NCBI RefSeq assembly: GCF_009728935.1
Contig: NZ_CP034235.1
Span: forward strand, 3,510,001-3,574,000
DNA length: 64,000 nucleotides
Direction of reading: 5' to 3'
Source: Paenibacillus psychroresistens
GTDB taxonomy: Bacteria; Bacillota; Bacilli; Paenibacillales; NBRC-103111
Positions within the stretch are counted from its first letter, which is position 1; each line of letters starts with the position of its first letter. The notes beneath the pieces are model-generated. The model was not told the DNA's origin and did not search any database. It saw nothing but the letters and a program-made list of their open reading frames with translations. Position numbers and translations under genes: made by a program. Shown here in pieces: positions 34,092 through 44,154 of this stretch.

Positions 34092-34361
34092 ATGACTTCC
34101 GAGTTTGTCATTAAGTTAGCGGGAGAAGCGGTATTTACGGTTCTCAAAGCCAGTGCACCTATGCTTGTCATTGCTTTAGTTGTTGGATTAATTATCAGTA
34201 TTTTTCAAGCTACCACACAAATACAAGAGCAAACATTAGCATTTGTTCCGAAGATTGTAGCTGTGCTCTTTAGTATTTTGATCTTTGGACCTTGGATTCT
34301 AAGTACTTTAGTAGATTTTACTTATAATCTTCTCAATAACCTTTACAAATATGCTGGGTAA
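34092..34361 (+). CDS. fliQ: Flagellar export gate protein FliQ
   Basis: Gate subunit wrapping FliP. 89 residues, two membrane helices (LVIALVVGLIISIFQATTQI and IVAVLFSILIFGPWIL), with the family motif TQIQEQTLAFVPKI. SD GAGGAG precedes ATG 34092. Confidence 0.96.
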   Translation: MTSEFVIKLAGEAVFTVLKASAPMLVIALVVGLIISIFQATTQIQEQTLAFVPKIVAVLFSILIFGPWILSTLVDFTYNLLNNLYKYAG

Positions 34362-34370
34362 GGTGAGTTG

Positions 34371-35147
34371 ATGGGGGTCATTCTGCAGTATTTGCCTAAT
34401 TTGTTGCTGGTTTTTTGTCGAATTAGCTCGTTTTTTGTCGTAGCACCCGTATTCTCAGCTAAAAATGTACCGATGCAATTTAAAATTGGGTTAGCTTTTT
34501 TTATTTCATTGCTTGCTTTTTCGACGATTGATCAGAATGCTATGGTTTTTGATAGTGTTTATATTGTTGCTATGATGAAAGAAATAGTTATCGGACTTTT
34601 ACTTGGTTTTGTTGCTTATCTCTTTTTCACAGTTGTACAAATTTCAGGTTCCTTTATAGACATGCAAATGGGGTTCAGTATGGCGAATATCATTGATCCT
34701 ATGTCGGGTACACAAAGTCCGATACTAGGTAATTTGAAATTTATGCTTGCCGTCTTACTGTTTATCACATTTAATGGGGATCATTATTTTATACACGCGA
34801 TTGTGGATAGTTATAGATGGGTACCTCTATCGAATGAGGCATTTGCTCACATATATAATGGTCAGGTATCTGAATTTTTGCTAATTTCGTTTGCTAAAGT
34901 GTTTGCGTTAGCTTTTCAAATGGCTGCTCCGATGATTGCAGCTTTATTCCTAATCGATGTTGGATTAGGTATCTTAGCAAGAACCGCACCACAGTTTAAC
35001 ATTTTTGTTATTGGCATGCCCCTAAAAGTTTTAGTTGGATTTATACTGTTAACATTATTGTTTCCAAGCTTTTTAAACTTATTTTCTGAATTGTTCACGA
35101 TGATGTTTGGTGCAATGCAGAAGTTGTTGGAGCTATTAGGAAGCTAA
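34371..35147 (+). CDS. fliR: Flagellar export gate protein FliR
   Basis: Gate subunit with six or so membrane helices. 258 residues from ATG 34371 (TTG 34368 is an alternative); SD AAGGTGA overlaps the fliQ stop. Conserved CRISSFFVVAPVFSAKNVP, GFSMANIIDPMSGTQSP and the C-terminal GMPLKVLVGFILL are visible. flhB follows after 34 bases. Confidence 0.95.
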   Translation: MGVILQYLPNLLLVFCRISSFFVVAPVFSAKNVPMQFKIGLAFFISLLAFSTIDQNAMVFDSVYIVAMMKEIVIGLLLGFVAYLFFTVVQISGSFIDMQMGFSMANIIDPMSGTQSPILGNLKFMLAVLLFITFNGDHYFIHAIVDSYRWVPLSNEAFAHIYNGQVSEFLLISFAKVFALAFQMAAPMIAALFLIDVGLGILARTAPQFNIFVIGMPLKVLVGFILLTLLFPSFLNLFSELFTMMFGAMQKLLELLGS

Positions 35148-35181
35148 GATACTTAGTTTTATTGTTTTAGGAGGTTGAGTA

Positions 35182-36273
35182 GTGCCGAAGTTTAGACTAC
35201 AGCTTGATCTTCAGTTGTTTTCACAAGAAAAAACGGAATCTGCTACACCTAAGAAGAGACAAGAGGCCAGGAAGAAAGGTCAGGTTGCAAAAAGCAGTGA
35301 GCTGCCTGGTGCTTTTATTTTGTTATTTACCTTTTTGTCTTTTATGATGTTTGGTGCTTTTTTGAAAAAACACTTTTTCAATATATTTAATTTAACTTTC
35401 TCTGATTACCTGCTTTCTGATATTACGATCCCTAATGTAGTTACTTTATTCGGAAAACTTATGATTGAAGGCTTAATATTGCTCACACCTATTTTTTTCG
35501 TAACCATGCTCCTCGCCTTGATGGGAAATTATTTGCAAATCGGGTTATTGTTCACGGGTGATCCGCTTTTGATGAAGTTTAGTAAAATTAATCCATTAGA
35601 AGGAGCCAAGAAAATATTCGGGCTTCGTTCTATTGTAGAATTTTTAAAATCAATGCTAAAAGTTACCGTTGTTGGAGTTGTAGTTTACATAACTTTATCA
35701 GGTCAAATCAACCAAATTATGAAGTTGTCACACATATCTTTGGAAAATACGTTAAGCTTTGTAGCTTCTATTACTATAAGGCTTGGCATTACAATAGGTG
35801 CCATTTTAGTGGTGCTAGCTCTATTCGATTACATTTATCAAAAATATGAGCATGAAAAAAGCTTAAAGATGTCAAAGCAAGATATTAAAGATGAATATAA
35901 GAAGTCCGAGGGTGATCCCTTAATTAAAGGGAAAATCAAAGAAAGACAGCGTAAGCTTGCCATGCAGCGAATGATGCAGGAAATTCCTAATGCAGATGTG
36001 ATCATTACCAACCCGACTCATTATGCGATTGCGCTTAAGTACAATGCTACTGCAATGGAAGCACCTAAAGTCATTGCCAAAGGTAAAGATTATTTAGCAC
36101 TCAAGATCAGAGAGATTGCGAAATCGAACAATATTGTCATGATGGAAAACAAACCTTTAGCTCGGGCTTTGTACGATCAGGTTGAACTTGGTGAATCAAT
36201 CCCGGCTGATTTATTTCAGGCTGTTGCAGAGGTTCTCGCCTATGTTTACAAGATTAAAGGTAAATCCAGTTAA
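35182..36273 (+). CDS. flhB: Flagellar export switch protein FlhB
   Basis: Membrane protein that sets substrate specificity of export. 363 residues from GTG 35182 (SD AGGAGG). N-terminal EKTESATPKKRQEARKKGQV, four membrane helices (~35-240), cytoplasmic domain with autocleavage motif Asn277-Pro-Thr-His280 and C-terminal IPADLFQAVAEVLAYVYK. The last part is paralogous to YlqH at 2227-2520, which lacks the NPTH motif. Confidence 0.97.
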   Translation: MPKFRLQLDLQLFSQEKTESATPKKRQEARKKGQVAKSSELPGAFILLFTFLSFMMFGAFLKKHFFNIFNLTFSDYLLSDITIPNVVTLFGKLMIEGLILLTPIFFVTMLLALMGNYLQIGLLFTGDPLLMKFSKINPLEGAKKIFGLRSIVEFLKSMLKVTVVGVVVYITLSGQINQIMKLSHISLENTLSFVASITIRLGITIGAILVVLALFDYIYQKYEHEKSLKMSKQDIKDEYKKSEGDPLIKGKIKERQRKLAMQRMMQEIPNADVIITNPTHYAIALKYNATAMEAPKVIAKGKDYLALKIREIAKSNNIVMMENKPLARALYDQVELGESIPADLFQAVAEVLAYVYKIKGKSS

Positions 36274-36312
36274 TAAGCAAAAATAGAAATAACAAAGGAG
36301 GAGCGTCAAGCA

Positions 36313-38346
36313 ATGAAAATTAAGGATATCGTCATTTTAGTAAGTATCATTGGTATTGTCTTGATGATGGTAGTCCCCTTACCGATTTTACTGTTAGACG
36401 TTCTTCTTATTATTAATATCACATTAGCGTTAATTATTTTGCTGGTTTCTATGAATACCAAAGAAGCACTTGAATTCTCGATTTTCCCTTCTCTCTTGCT
36501 GATTACGACATTATTTCGATTAGCGCTGAACATTTCCACGACTCGGAATATTTTGGCGAAGCATGAGGCAGGGAATGTTGTTGCTACTTTTGGTTCCTTC
36601 GTTTCTGAAGGGAATATTGTTGTCGGACTCGTAGTATTTCTTATTCTTGTAATTGTGCAATTTATCGTAATTACTAAGGGTGCTGAACGTGTTGCTGAAG
36701 TAGGCGCTAGATTTACATTGGATGCAATGCCAGGTAAGCAAATGAGTATTGATGCGGATCTAAATTCCGGATTAATTAATGAGCAGCAAGCAAGAGAGCG
36801 ACGTAGAAAGATTGAAAAAGAAGCCGATTTTTATGGTGCCATGGATGGTGCCAGTAAATTCGTAAAAGGCGATGCAATTGCAGGGATTATTATTCTAATC
36901 ATCAATTTAATTGGTGGTTTGATTATTGGAATGACTCAAGCGGGTATGTCTTTTGGTGAAGCAAGCCGGACTTTCTCCGTTCTAACTATTGGAGATGGAC
37001 TTGTTAGTCAAATTCCAGCGTTACTAATCTCAACTGCTGCAGGATTAATTGTGACAAGATCTGCGTCAGAAGGTAACTTAGCGTCTGATTTAACCACACA
37101 GCTTTTTTCTTATCCCAAACTACTGTATATCGTTTCAGGAACCATATTTTTATTGGGAACATTCACGCCTATATCGATCTTTACAACTTACCCTATTGCC
37201 ATAATTCTCTATATAACAGCGAGAAAAATGCAATCCAACCTACAGCGTAAAGAGGTTGAAAATGTCCAGATGGAAGAAGAGCAGCAAATTGAGGAAGTTC
37301 GAAGTCCCGAGAGTGTTATAAGTCTCCTGCAAGTGGATCCAATCGAATTTGAATTTGGATATGGACTGATTCCATTGGCTGATATTCAGCAAGGCGGCGA
37401 TTTGTTAGACAGAATTATCTTAATTCGTCGACAATGTGCCTTAGAATTGGGTGTAGTGGTACCTGTTATCCGAATTCGCGACAATATTCAACTAAAACCT
37501 AATGAATATATGATCAAAATTAAAGGAAATATGGTGGCTCGTGGTGAATTATTACTAAATCACTATTTAGCTATGAGTCCTGGAATTGATGATGATTCAA
37601 TTTCGGGAATTGAAACAACAGAGCCTGCTTTTGGTCTGCCTGCTATTTGGATAGATGAAGCAATGAAAGAGAGAGCAGAGCTTTCCGGGTATACGGTTGT
37701 CGATCCGCCATCTGTAGTTGCGACACATTTAACGGAAGTGATTAAAAAGCACGCACATGAGTTGGTTGGACGCCAAGAAACGAAAACTTTGGTGGAAAGT
37801 GTCAAAGAATCTTATCCTGCGCTAGTAGACGATTTAATCCCAAGTATGCTGTCGATTGGTGACGTGCAGAAGGTGCTGTCGAAGCTGCTTAGAGAAAAAA
37901 TTTCCGTACGTGACTTAGTTACCATTTTAGAGACGTTAGCTGATAATGGTGGTTATACTAAAGATCCGGAGATTCTAACGGAGTATGTAAGGCAGGCATT
38001 ATCTCGTCAAATCACACAACAATATGCTTCATCAGGGGATTCCTTAAAGGTAATCACAGTAGGGCCTGCATTGGAGAAACGGATAGCTGAAGCTGTTCAG
38101 CAATCTGATCAAGGGTCATACCTTGCACTTGATCCATCCTCTTCACAAATGATCTACCATCGTTTAAACGAACAGGTGAATAAAGCGATTCAATCCGGTC
38201 AGCAGCCTGTTATTCTTACCTCACCAACGATACGCATGTATTTAAGACAACTACTTGAACGTACCATGCAAGACATTCCAGTTTTATCGTACAGTGAATT
38301 GGAACCAAGTGTTGAAATTCAAAGCATGGGAGTTGTGAATTTATGA
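36313..38346 (+). CDS. flhA: Flagellar export gate protein FlhA
   Basis: Largest export gate part; forms the nonameric docking ring. 677 residues. Eight N-terminal helices with the FHIPEP signature region (RFTLDAMPGKQMSIDADLNS), and a large cytoplasmic domain from ~330 (IEFEFGYGLIPLAD; VLSKLLREKISVRDLVTILE). SD AAGGAGGAG. Overlaps flhF by 4 bases. Confidence 0.97.
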   Translation: MKIKDIVILVSIIGIVLMMVVPLPILLLDVLLIINITLALIILLVSMNTKEALEFSIFPSLLLITTLFRLALNISTTRNILAKHEAGNVVATFGSFVSEGNIVVGLVVFLILVIVQFIVITKGAERVAEVGARFTLDAMPGKQMSIDADLNSGLINEQQARERRRKIEKEADFYGAMDGASKFVKGDAIAGIIILIINLIGGLIIGMTQAGMSFGEASRTFSVLTIGDGLVSQIPALLISTAAGLIVTRSASEGNLASDLTTQLFSYPKLLYIVSGTIFLLGTFTPISIFTTYPIAIILYITARKMQSNLQRKEVENVQMEEEQQIEEVRSPESVISLLQVDPIEFEFGYGLIPLADIQQGGDLLDRIILIRRQCALELGVVVPVIRIRDNIQLKPNEYMIKIKGNMVARGELLLNHYLAMSPGIDDDSISGIETTEPAFGLPAIWIDEAMKERAELSGYTVVDPPSVVATHLTEVIKKHAHELVGRQETKTLVESVKESYPALVDDLIPSMLSIGDVQKVLSKLLREKISVRDLVTILETLADNGGYTKDPEILTEYVRQALSRQITQQYASSGDSLKVITVGPALEKRIAEAVQQSDQGSYLALDPSSSQMIYHRLNEQVNKAIQSGQQPVILTSPTIRMYLRQLLERTMQDIPVLSYSELEPSVEIQSMGVVNL

Positions 38347-39587
38347 GAGTAAAAAAATATATCGTGGATTCAATGCCTGACGCCTTGCAGAAAATTCGAA
38401 GTGACTTGGGAAAAGACGCTGTTATTCTGAATACTAAGGAAATCCGGATTGGTGGATTCTTGGGCTTATTCTCCAAAAAGAAAATAGAAGTGATTGCAGC
38501 GTTAGATACGCAAGCCAGCACTAATAAAGCAAAGCCTATTCTAAAACAAGAAATAAAAACACCAATTGCACAAGCTCAAGCTACAGCAGCAAGTGTTCTA
38601 GCTCAAATCAGCTCAGTAGCTGTTTTAGAGGAACCGTTGCCTTATGTGCCGGATGTTATCTTAAACCATATGCCTCCCATTGTTGTGGATAAATCAGTTG
38701 CCAAAGATGATACAGTGCTTACTGAGATTCGACAGATGAAAGAAATGATGAGTAAGCTTGCATCGCGATCACAATTTACAGCAGTAGAACGTCATCCTAT
38801 ACTTGCAGCCTTGGAAGAGCAGTTAATTGCACAGGAAGTAAGCCCATTAATTATTCAACAGGTTCTAGACCGCGTGGATGATGAACTCCTAAGCTCTGGT
38901 GATGAGTTAACGGCTAGCAATGTTCATGCAATTGCCAAAAACTATTTGTTGCATCTGATCAAAACCGATGCATCCAAATACATTGCTGCTGACACGAAAG
39001 TCGTACATTTTGTTGGACCAACAGGTGTTGGGAAAACTACTACCATTGCCAAAATTGCTGCAGAGCAAGTTCTGAAGCATCACCGTAAGGTTGGTTTTAT
39101 TACATCAGATACATATCGAATAGCAGCAGTCGAACAATTAAAAACATATGCAACCATATTGAACATTCCGCTTGAAGTTGTTTTTTCACCTCAGGATTTG
39201 AATAAGGCTTTTGCTCAGCTTAAAGATCGCGATCTAATCTTTATGGATACGGCTGGTCGCAATTTCCGGAATGAAATGTATGTATCCGAATTACATGCAC
39301 TTTTACAAGGCAGAGGCAAGAGTGAAACCTTTCTCGTTTTAAGTCTAACAACTAAATATAAAGATATGAAAGTAATTACAGACAACTTTTCAAAGTTCAA
39401 TTTGGATAAAGTGTTATTCACAAAAATGGATGAAACGGACTCTTATGGTTCGATTGTTAATTTACTGAATGACTTTCCACTAAAACTTTCTTACGTAACT
39501 AACGGCCAAAACGTTCCAGACGATATTACAGTGGCTGATGAGCATGCAATCATAAGCCTGATTATGGGGGCTACCAGCGATGAATGA
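38343..39587 (+). CDS. flhF: Flagellar SRP-type GTPase FlhF
   Basis: Controls number and place of flagella. 414 residues: basic N-terminal B domain, helical N domain (~120-215), and G domain with [10 protein letters not shown] at 225-234, TSDTYRIAAVEQLKTYA, DTAGRN and TKMDE. Overlaps flhG by 8 bases, as in Bacillus flhF-ylxH. Confidence 0.96.
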   Translation: MRVKKYIVDSMPDALQKIRSDLGKDAVILNTKEIRIGGFLGLFSKKKIEVIAALDTQASTNKAKPILKQEIKTPIAQAQATAASVLAQISSVAVLEEPLPYVPDVILNHMPPIVVDKSVAKDDTVLTEIRQMKEMMSKLASRSQFTAVERHPILAALEEQLIAQEVSPLIIQQVLDRVDDELLSSGDELTASNVHAIAKNYLLHLIKTDASKYIAADTKVVHFVGPTGVGKTTTIAKIAAEQVLKHHRKVGFITSDTYRIAAVEQLKTYATILNIPLEVVFSPQDLNKAFAQLKDRDLIFMDTAGRNFRNEMYVSELHALLQGRGKSETFLVLSLTTKYKDMKVITDNFSKFNLDKVLFTKMDETDSYGSIVNLLNDFPLKLSYVTNGQNVPDDITVADEHAIISLIMGATSDE

Positions 39588-40455
39588 TCAGGCACAAAGC
39601 TTACGGAATTTGGTCCAATCGCAGAATGAAACTCAAACACGAACAACAAAGGTTATCACAGTCACAAGTGGAAAAGGTGGGGTTGGAAAGTCGAATTTCA
39701 CCCTTAATTTTGCCCTTACTTTACAGACCAAAGGTTATAAAGTGCTGGTGTTCGATGCTGATATTGGTTTAGCCAATATTGATGTATTAATGGGGATTTC
39801 GCCTAAATTTAATTTATATCACCTGCTTAAGCGTGAGAAGACAATATGGGAAATTATTCATAAAGGCTATCACGATTTAGAATTTATAGCAGGAGGCTCT
39901 GGATTTACGGATTTATTGCGATTGACTGAGCAGGAGCTGGATTATTTTGCAGAACAAGTAGGCCAGCTTAATGGTCATGTTGATTTTATAATCTTTGATA
40001 CCGGTGCAGGCTTATCTAAGGAAACGCTTAAATTTATCTTAGCCGCACAGGAAACGATAGTCGTCACTACACCTGAACCAACCTCTATTACAGATGCTTA
40101 TGCGATCATCAAGATGGTGCACAATATGGATTATAAGGTCCCATTCCGTCTAGTAATTAATCGCGTAACAGATGATAAAGAGGGACAATACACAGCTGAT
40201 AAAATCAGTCTTGTAGCTAGAAAATTCTTACAGATTGAAATTCCAACATTGGGTTATGTACCTGACGATAGCTTTGTTTCCAAAGCAGTAAAAAGGCAAA
40301 TTCCTTTTACGATAGCGTTTCCCAACAGCAATGCTTCAAGAAGCATTAAAGAGTTAGCGGATCATTTCATCAAAGGTCAAAACATAACAGAAGTTGAAAC
40401 TCAGGTTTCAGGTGTAAAAGGTTTTTTAAGTAAAATGATTAAACTGCTTAAATAA
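39580..40455 (+). CDS. flhG: MinD-like ATPase FlhG (YlxH)
   Basis: Stimulates FlhF GTPase and sets flagellar number and placement. 291 residues; deviant Walker A SGKGGVGKS at 30-38, FDADIGLANIDVLMGI, DTGAGLSKETL, and a C-terminal amphipathic helix (GVKGFLSKMIKLLK) that should target the membrane as in MinD. The N-terminal DQAQSLRNLV segment fits the FlhF-activating peptide of FlhG proteins. Confidence 0.95.
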   Translation: MNDQAQSLRNLVQSQNETQTRTTKVITVTSGKGGVGKSNFTLNFALTLQTKGYKVLVFDADIGLANIDVLMGISPKFNLYHLLKREKTIWEIIHKGYHDLEFIAGGSGFTDLLRLTEQELDYFAEQVGQLNGHVDFIIFDTGAGLSKETLKFILAAQETIVVTTPEPTSITDAYAIIKMVHNMDYKVPFRLVINRVTDDKEGQYTADKISLVARKFLQIEIPTLGYVPDDSFVSKAVKRQIPFTIAFPNSNASRSIKELADHFIKGQNITEVETQVSGVKGFLSKMIKLLK

Positions 40456-40507
40456 AGTGAATTTTCCTAACAATTTAGCTATTACATCATGAAGGAGGGG
40501 AAAGCGC

Positions 40508-41563
40508 ATGCCACCCTATCAGGTACTTGTTGTTGATGATTCAATATTTATGCGAAAGCTCATTTCCGATTTAATCTCAGAAAACCCGCTTTACACTGTG
40601 ATAGCAACAGCAAAGAATGGTAGAGATGCTGTTGAGAAAACCAAGCTGCATAAGCCAGATGTTGTTACCATGGATGTAGAAATGCCAGAAATGGATGGTT
40701 TACAAGCTTTAAAAATCATTATGATAGAATCCCCTACACCGGTCATAATGCTGAGTAATTTAACGAAAGCAGGGGCCAATGAAACGATTCAAGCCCTAGA
40801 GTGGGGTGCTGTGGATTTTGTTAAGAAGCCTTCAGGGTCTATCTCTTTGGACTTACATAAAGTCAAACAGTTGCTTTTTGAGAAGCTTGATATCGCGGTA
40901 CATTCAAAAGTGAAGAATAACGTTATTCAACCTAGTATCTTGGAACGTAAACCGACGTCAGTCAATAGGTCCATACACAAAGGCTTCAATCAAATTGTTG
41001 CTCTTGGTACTTCTACAGGAGGACCGAGAGCCTTGCAGCAGGTGATAAGCATGATTCCAGAAGCTTTCCCTGCACCTATTGTCATAGTGCAACATATGCC
41101 GCCTAATTTTACAAAGTCCTTGGCACAAAGATTGGATGCGATTTCGAATATTCGTGTGGTTGAAGCTGAAGACGGCATGCCTTTAGAAGCAAGTACGGCA
41201 TACATCGCACCTGGTGGATTCCATATGACCATTTATAAAGATGGCTTGAAAAACTTTTGTTTACGTACTTCTAAGGAAGATCCGCGTTCTGGACATCGAC
41301 CTTCAGTAGATATGATGTTTGAATCATTGATTCCTTTTACAGAGCTTAAGAAATATGTGGTGTTGATGACGGGAATGGGAAGTGATGGAGCCAAAGGGAT
41401 GCTAGCTTTAAAAAGAGCAGGAGCCGTATCAACCATTGCGGAGTCCGAAGAAACTTGTATAGTGTACGGCATGCCTAGGGCAGCGGTAGAGCTACTTTGT
41501 GTAGATCATATCCTGCCACAACAAAAAATTGCTGAGCAATTGATTTTAGATATTGTGAAATAG
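40508..41563 (+). CDS. cheB: Chemotaxis protein-glutamate methylesterase CheB
   Basis: Demethylates and deamidates chemoreceptors when phosphorylated by CheA. 351 residues: receiver domain with phospho-Asp56 (VTMDVEMPEMDG), linker, then methylesterase domain with nucleophile Ser in LGTSTGGPRAL, His in VIVQHMPPNFT, and Asp in LMTGMGSDGA. SD AAGGAGGGG lies 7 bases upstream. cheR is not in this window. Confidence 0.96.
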   Translation: MPPYQVLVVDDSIFMRKLISDLISENPLYTVIATAKNGRDAVEKTKLHKPDVVTMDVEMPEMDGLQALKIIMIESPTPVIMLSNLTKAGANETIQALEWGAVDFVKKPSGSISLDLHKVKQLLFEKLDIAVHSKVKNNVIQPSILERKPTSVNRSIHKGFNQIVALGTSTGGPRALQQVISMIPEAFPAPIVIVQHMPPNFTKSLAQRLDAISNIRVVEAEDGMPLEASTAYIAPGGFHMTIYKDGLKNFCLRTSKEDPRSGHRPSVDMMFESLIPFTELKKYVVLMTGMGSDGAKGMLALKRAGAVSTIAESEETCIVYGMPRAAVELLCVDHILPQQKIAEQLILDIVK

Positions 41564-41598
41564 CGGCATATATTGAAACTTTACGGAGGTGTATGCAA

Positions 41599-43656
41599 TT
41601 GGAATTAAATCAATACCTTTCCATGTTTATTGAAGAATCAAAAGAGCATTTGCAAGCATTGAATGATAACCTGATGAATTTGGAGCAAAATCCAAATGAT
41701 ATTGCGATCGTTCACAACATTTTTCGTTCCGCGCATACGTTAAAAGGCATGTCCGCTACAATGGGTTATGAGGATATTGCTTCACTCACGCATCAAATGG
41801 AGAATGTACTGGATTTATTGCGTAACCTTAAGCTGCAGATGGATGCGGTGATTTTTGATTGCTTATTTAAGAGTACGGATGCATTAGAAGCCATGGTAGA
41901 GGATATTGTGCAAGGTGGAACTGGACGAGCGGATGTTTCGTTAATTGTGACGAATTTGAAGGCTATCGTTGCCGGTGATCATTTGAAACAAACTGCTTCT
42001 ACAGTGGCTGTAGCCAAGGAAACTATTCCAGCTACAATTATCGATGAGTTTCAATACTCCGTAATGGAGCAGGCATTAGCTTCTGGACATCAAGTTTTTT
42101 ATGTGGAAGTGGCTGTACGTGATGATTGTGTCTTGAAAGCAGCGAGAGCTTATATGGTTTTTGATGTTTTTGAAAGAAACGGTGAAGTTGTTAAATCGAC
42201 TCCTTCTGTTCAAGAAATTGAACAAGAGAAATTTGAAAAGGTTTTCTCCGTCTATTTCATCTCTAGTATCTCACAAGAAATACTTGAAAAAAGCATTTCT
42301 AATGTTTCTGAGATTGAAAGTGTCAGCGTTGTTCCTATTGATAGTGAAAGCTTGAAGATGGTTACTAGAGAGAACTTTAATGCAGCAAATGAAATTGCGG
42401 CAACTGCAGCTCCAGAAAATGTATCCATTGCAGCACCTAGCCCTAACACGGCAGCTCTTAAAGATACATCTGGTCAACAAGCAGCTCCAGCTAATGTGCC
42501 CGTATCCAATCGAACGATACGAGTGGATATAGAACGATTGGATTCCTTAATGAATCTATTTAGTGAGCTATTGATTGATCGAGTACGTTTAGAGCAGCTT
42601 GCTAGTGAAATTCGTCGTAATGATTTAATCGAAACCGTTGAACATATATCTCGCGTAAGTAGTGATCTTCAGAACATCGTCTTAAAATTACGCATGGTAC
42701 CTGTTGATACCGTGTTTAATCGTTTTCCAAGAATGATTCGTGATATTGCTAAATCATTAGATAAAAAAGTCGACTTAGTCATTACAGGTGCAGATACAGA
42801 GTTGGATAGAACCGTTATTGATGAGATTGGTGATCCATTGGTTCATCTATTGCGAAATGCAGTAGATCATGGAGTTGAGCCAATCACGGATCGAATTGCA
42901 GCTGGGAAAACAGAGACAGGAACCATTAATCTGCGAGCCTTCCATAGTGGGAATCACGTATTTATTGAGATCGAAGAGGATGGCAGAGGCATTAATCGTG
43001 AAAAAGTCCTAAAGACAGCGATTAAGAATGGGATTGTTGCCGCTGATCAAGCTAGTAAAATGACAGATGAAGATGTTTATCAGCTCTTGTTCGCATCTGG
43101 TTTCAGTACAGCAGACAAAATATCAGACATTTCTGGTCGCGGTGTTGGTTTAGATGTTGTGAAGACGAAGATCCATTCGTTAGGTGGACATGTAACCATA
43201 GAGTCGAAGCTAGGAGCAGGAACTAAATTTTCTGTACAGCTGCCACTGACTTTATCCATAATATCAGCAATGCTATTGCGTGTTGAGAATGAGAAGTATG
43301 CAATTCCACTCAGTTCAATAGTTGAAACGGCTGTGATCCAGAATGATAAGATTCGTACCATTCATGGGAATTTATTCGTGAATTTCCGCAGCAATGTAAT
43401 TCCGTTAATATCTTTAACGAAATTTTTTGAGATACCTGCTGATCCTAATTTTGTTAGCAATGAAACAGAGATTGTTGTTATCAAAAAAGGCGAAAAACTA
43501 GCCGCACTAATCGTCAATGAATTCATTGGCCAGCAAGAAATTGTTTTGAAGACATTAGGTAAATATTTGGCCAATGTTGTTGCCATATCTGGGGCTACGA
43601 TATTAGGAGATGGACAAGTCGCCTTAATTATCGATACGAACGCTTTGATTAAATAG
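41599..43656 (+). CDS. cheA: Chemotaxis histidine kinase CheA
   Basis: Phosphorylates CheY and CheB in response to receptors. 685 residues from TTG 41599, 9 bases after GGAGG; ATG 41593 is only 3 bases from the SD. This start puts the phospho-His of AHTLKG at His46, the position used in B. subtilis CheA. P1 at ~1-105, P2-like CheY-binding region ~150-255, dimerisation ~305-370, ATPase with HLLRNAVDHGVE, GRGINREKV and GRGVGLDVVK, and C-terminal CheW-like regulatory domain from ~545. Confidence 0.96.
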   Translation: MELNQYLSMFIEESKEHLQALNDNLMNLEQNPNDIAIVHNIFRSAHTLKGMSATMGYEDIASLTHQMENVLDLLRNLKLQMDAVIFDCLFKSTDALEAMVEDIVQGGTGRADVSLIVTNLKAIVAGDHLKQTASTVAVAKETIPATIIDEFQYSVMEQALASGHQVFYVEVAVRDDCVLKAARAYMVFDVFERNGEVVKSTPSVQEIEQEKFEKVFSVYFISSISQEILEKSISNVSEIESVSVVPIDSESLKMVTRENFNAANEIAATAAPENVSIAAPSPNTAALKDTSGQQAAPANVPVSNRTIRVDIERLDSLMNLFSELLIDRVRLEQLASEIRRNDLIETVEHISRVSSDLQNIVLKLRMVPVDTVFNRFPRMIRDIAKSLDKKVDLVITGADTELDRTVIDEIGDPLVHLLRNAVDHGVEPITDRIAAGKTETGTINLRAFHSGNHVFIEIEEDGRGINREKVLKTAIKNGIVAADQASKMTDEDVYQLLFASGFSTADKISDISGRGVGLDVVKTKIHSLGGHVTIESKLGAGTKFSVQLPLTLSIISAMLLRVENEKYAIPLSSIVETAVIQNDKIRTIHGNLFVNFRSNVIPLISLTKFFEIPADPNFVSNETEIVVIKKGEKLAALIVNEFIGQQEIVLKTLGKYLANVVAISGATILGDGQVALIIDTNALIK

Positions 43657-43686
43657 CACTTATTTTACTTTATGGAGGTACATGAT

Positions 43687-44148
43687 ATGGGCGAAGAGGT
43701 AAAAGTCATTGTTTTTGCATTAGGTAAAGAAGAATATGGGGTTGAAGTTGAAAAAGTTAGAACAATTGAAAGAATGCAGCCGATTACTCGCGTTCCCAAA
43801 ACGCTGCCTTTTATCAAAGGTGTAATTAACTTAAGAGGTATCGTAATTCCAATTATTGACTTAAGAGAACGATTTGGAATGCAAGGGAAAGAATATACAG
43901 AGAACACGCGTATTATCATCGTAGCTGCTAATGAATTGGAAGTTGGTTTAATCGTAGATTCAGCGAATGATGTTATCGATGTGGATTCGGATACGATTAA
44001 TGATCCACCTGAGATAGTAGGCGGAATTAGAGCCAAATACTTACGTGGGGTTGCTAGAGTGACAGAAGAACGTTTGTTGGTGCTTCTAAACTTAGGTGAA
44101 GTATTAAGTAAAAGCGAAATTATTCAATTAGAGAATATTGAGGAGTAA
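43687..44148 (+). CDS. cheW: Chemotaxis coupling protein CheW
   Basis: Links CheA to receptors. 153 residues from ATG 43687 (MGEEVKVIVFALGKEEYGV) with SD GGAGGT 7 bases upstream; ATG 43672 is part of that SD region. Two SH3-like subdomains, with ITRVPKTLPFIKGVINLRG and DLRERFGMQ conserved. Directly after cheA. Confidence 0.96.
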   Translation: MGEEVKVIVFALGKEEYGVEVEKVRTIERMQPITRVPKTLPFIKGVINLRGIVIPIIDLRERFGMQGKEYTENTRIIIVAANELEVGLIVDSANDVIDVDSDTINDPPEIVGGIRAKYLRGVARVTEERLLVLLNLGEVLSKSEIIQLENIEE

Positions 44149-44154
44149 AACAAC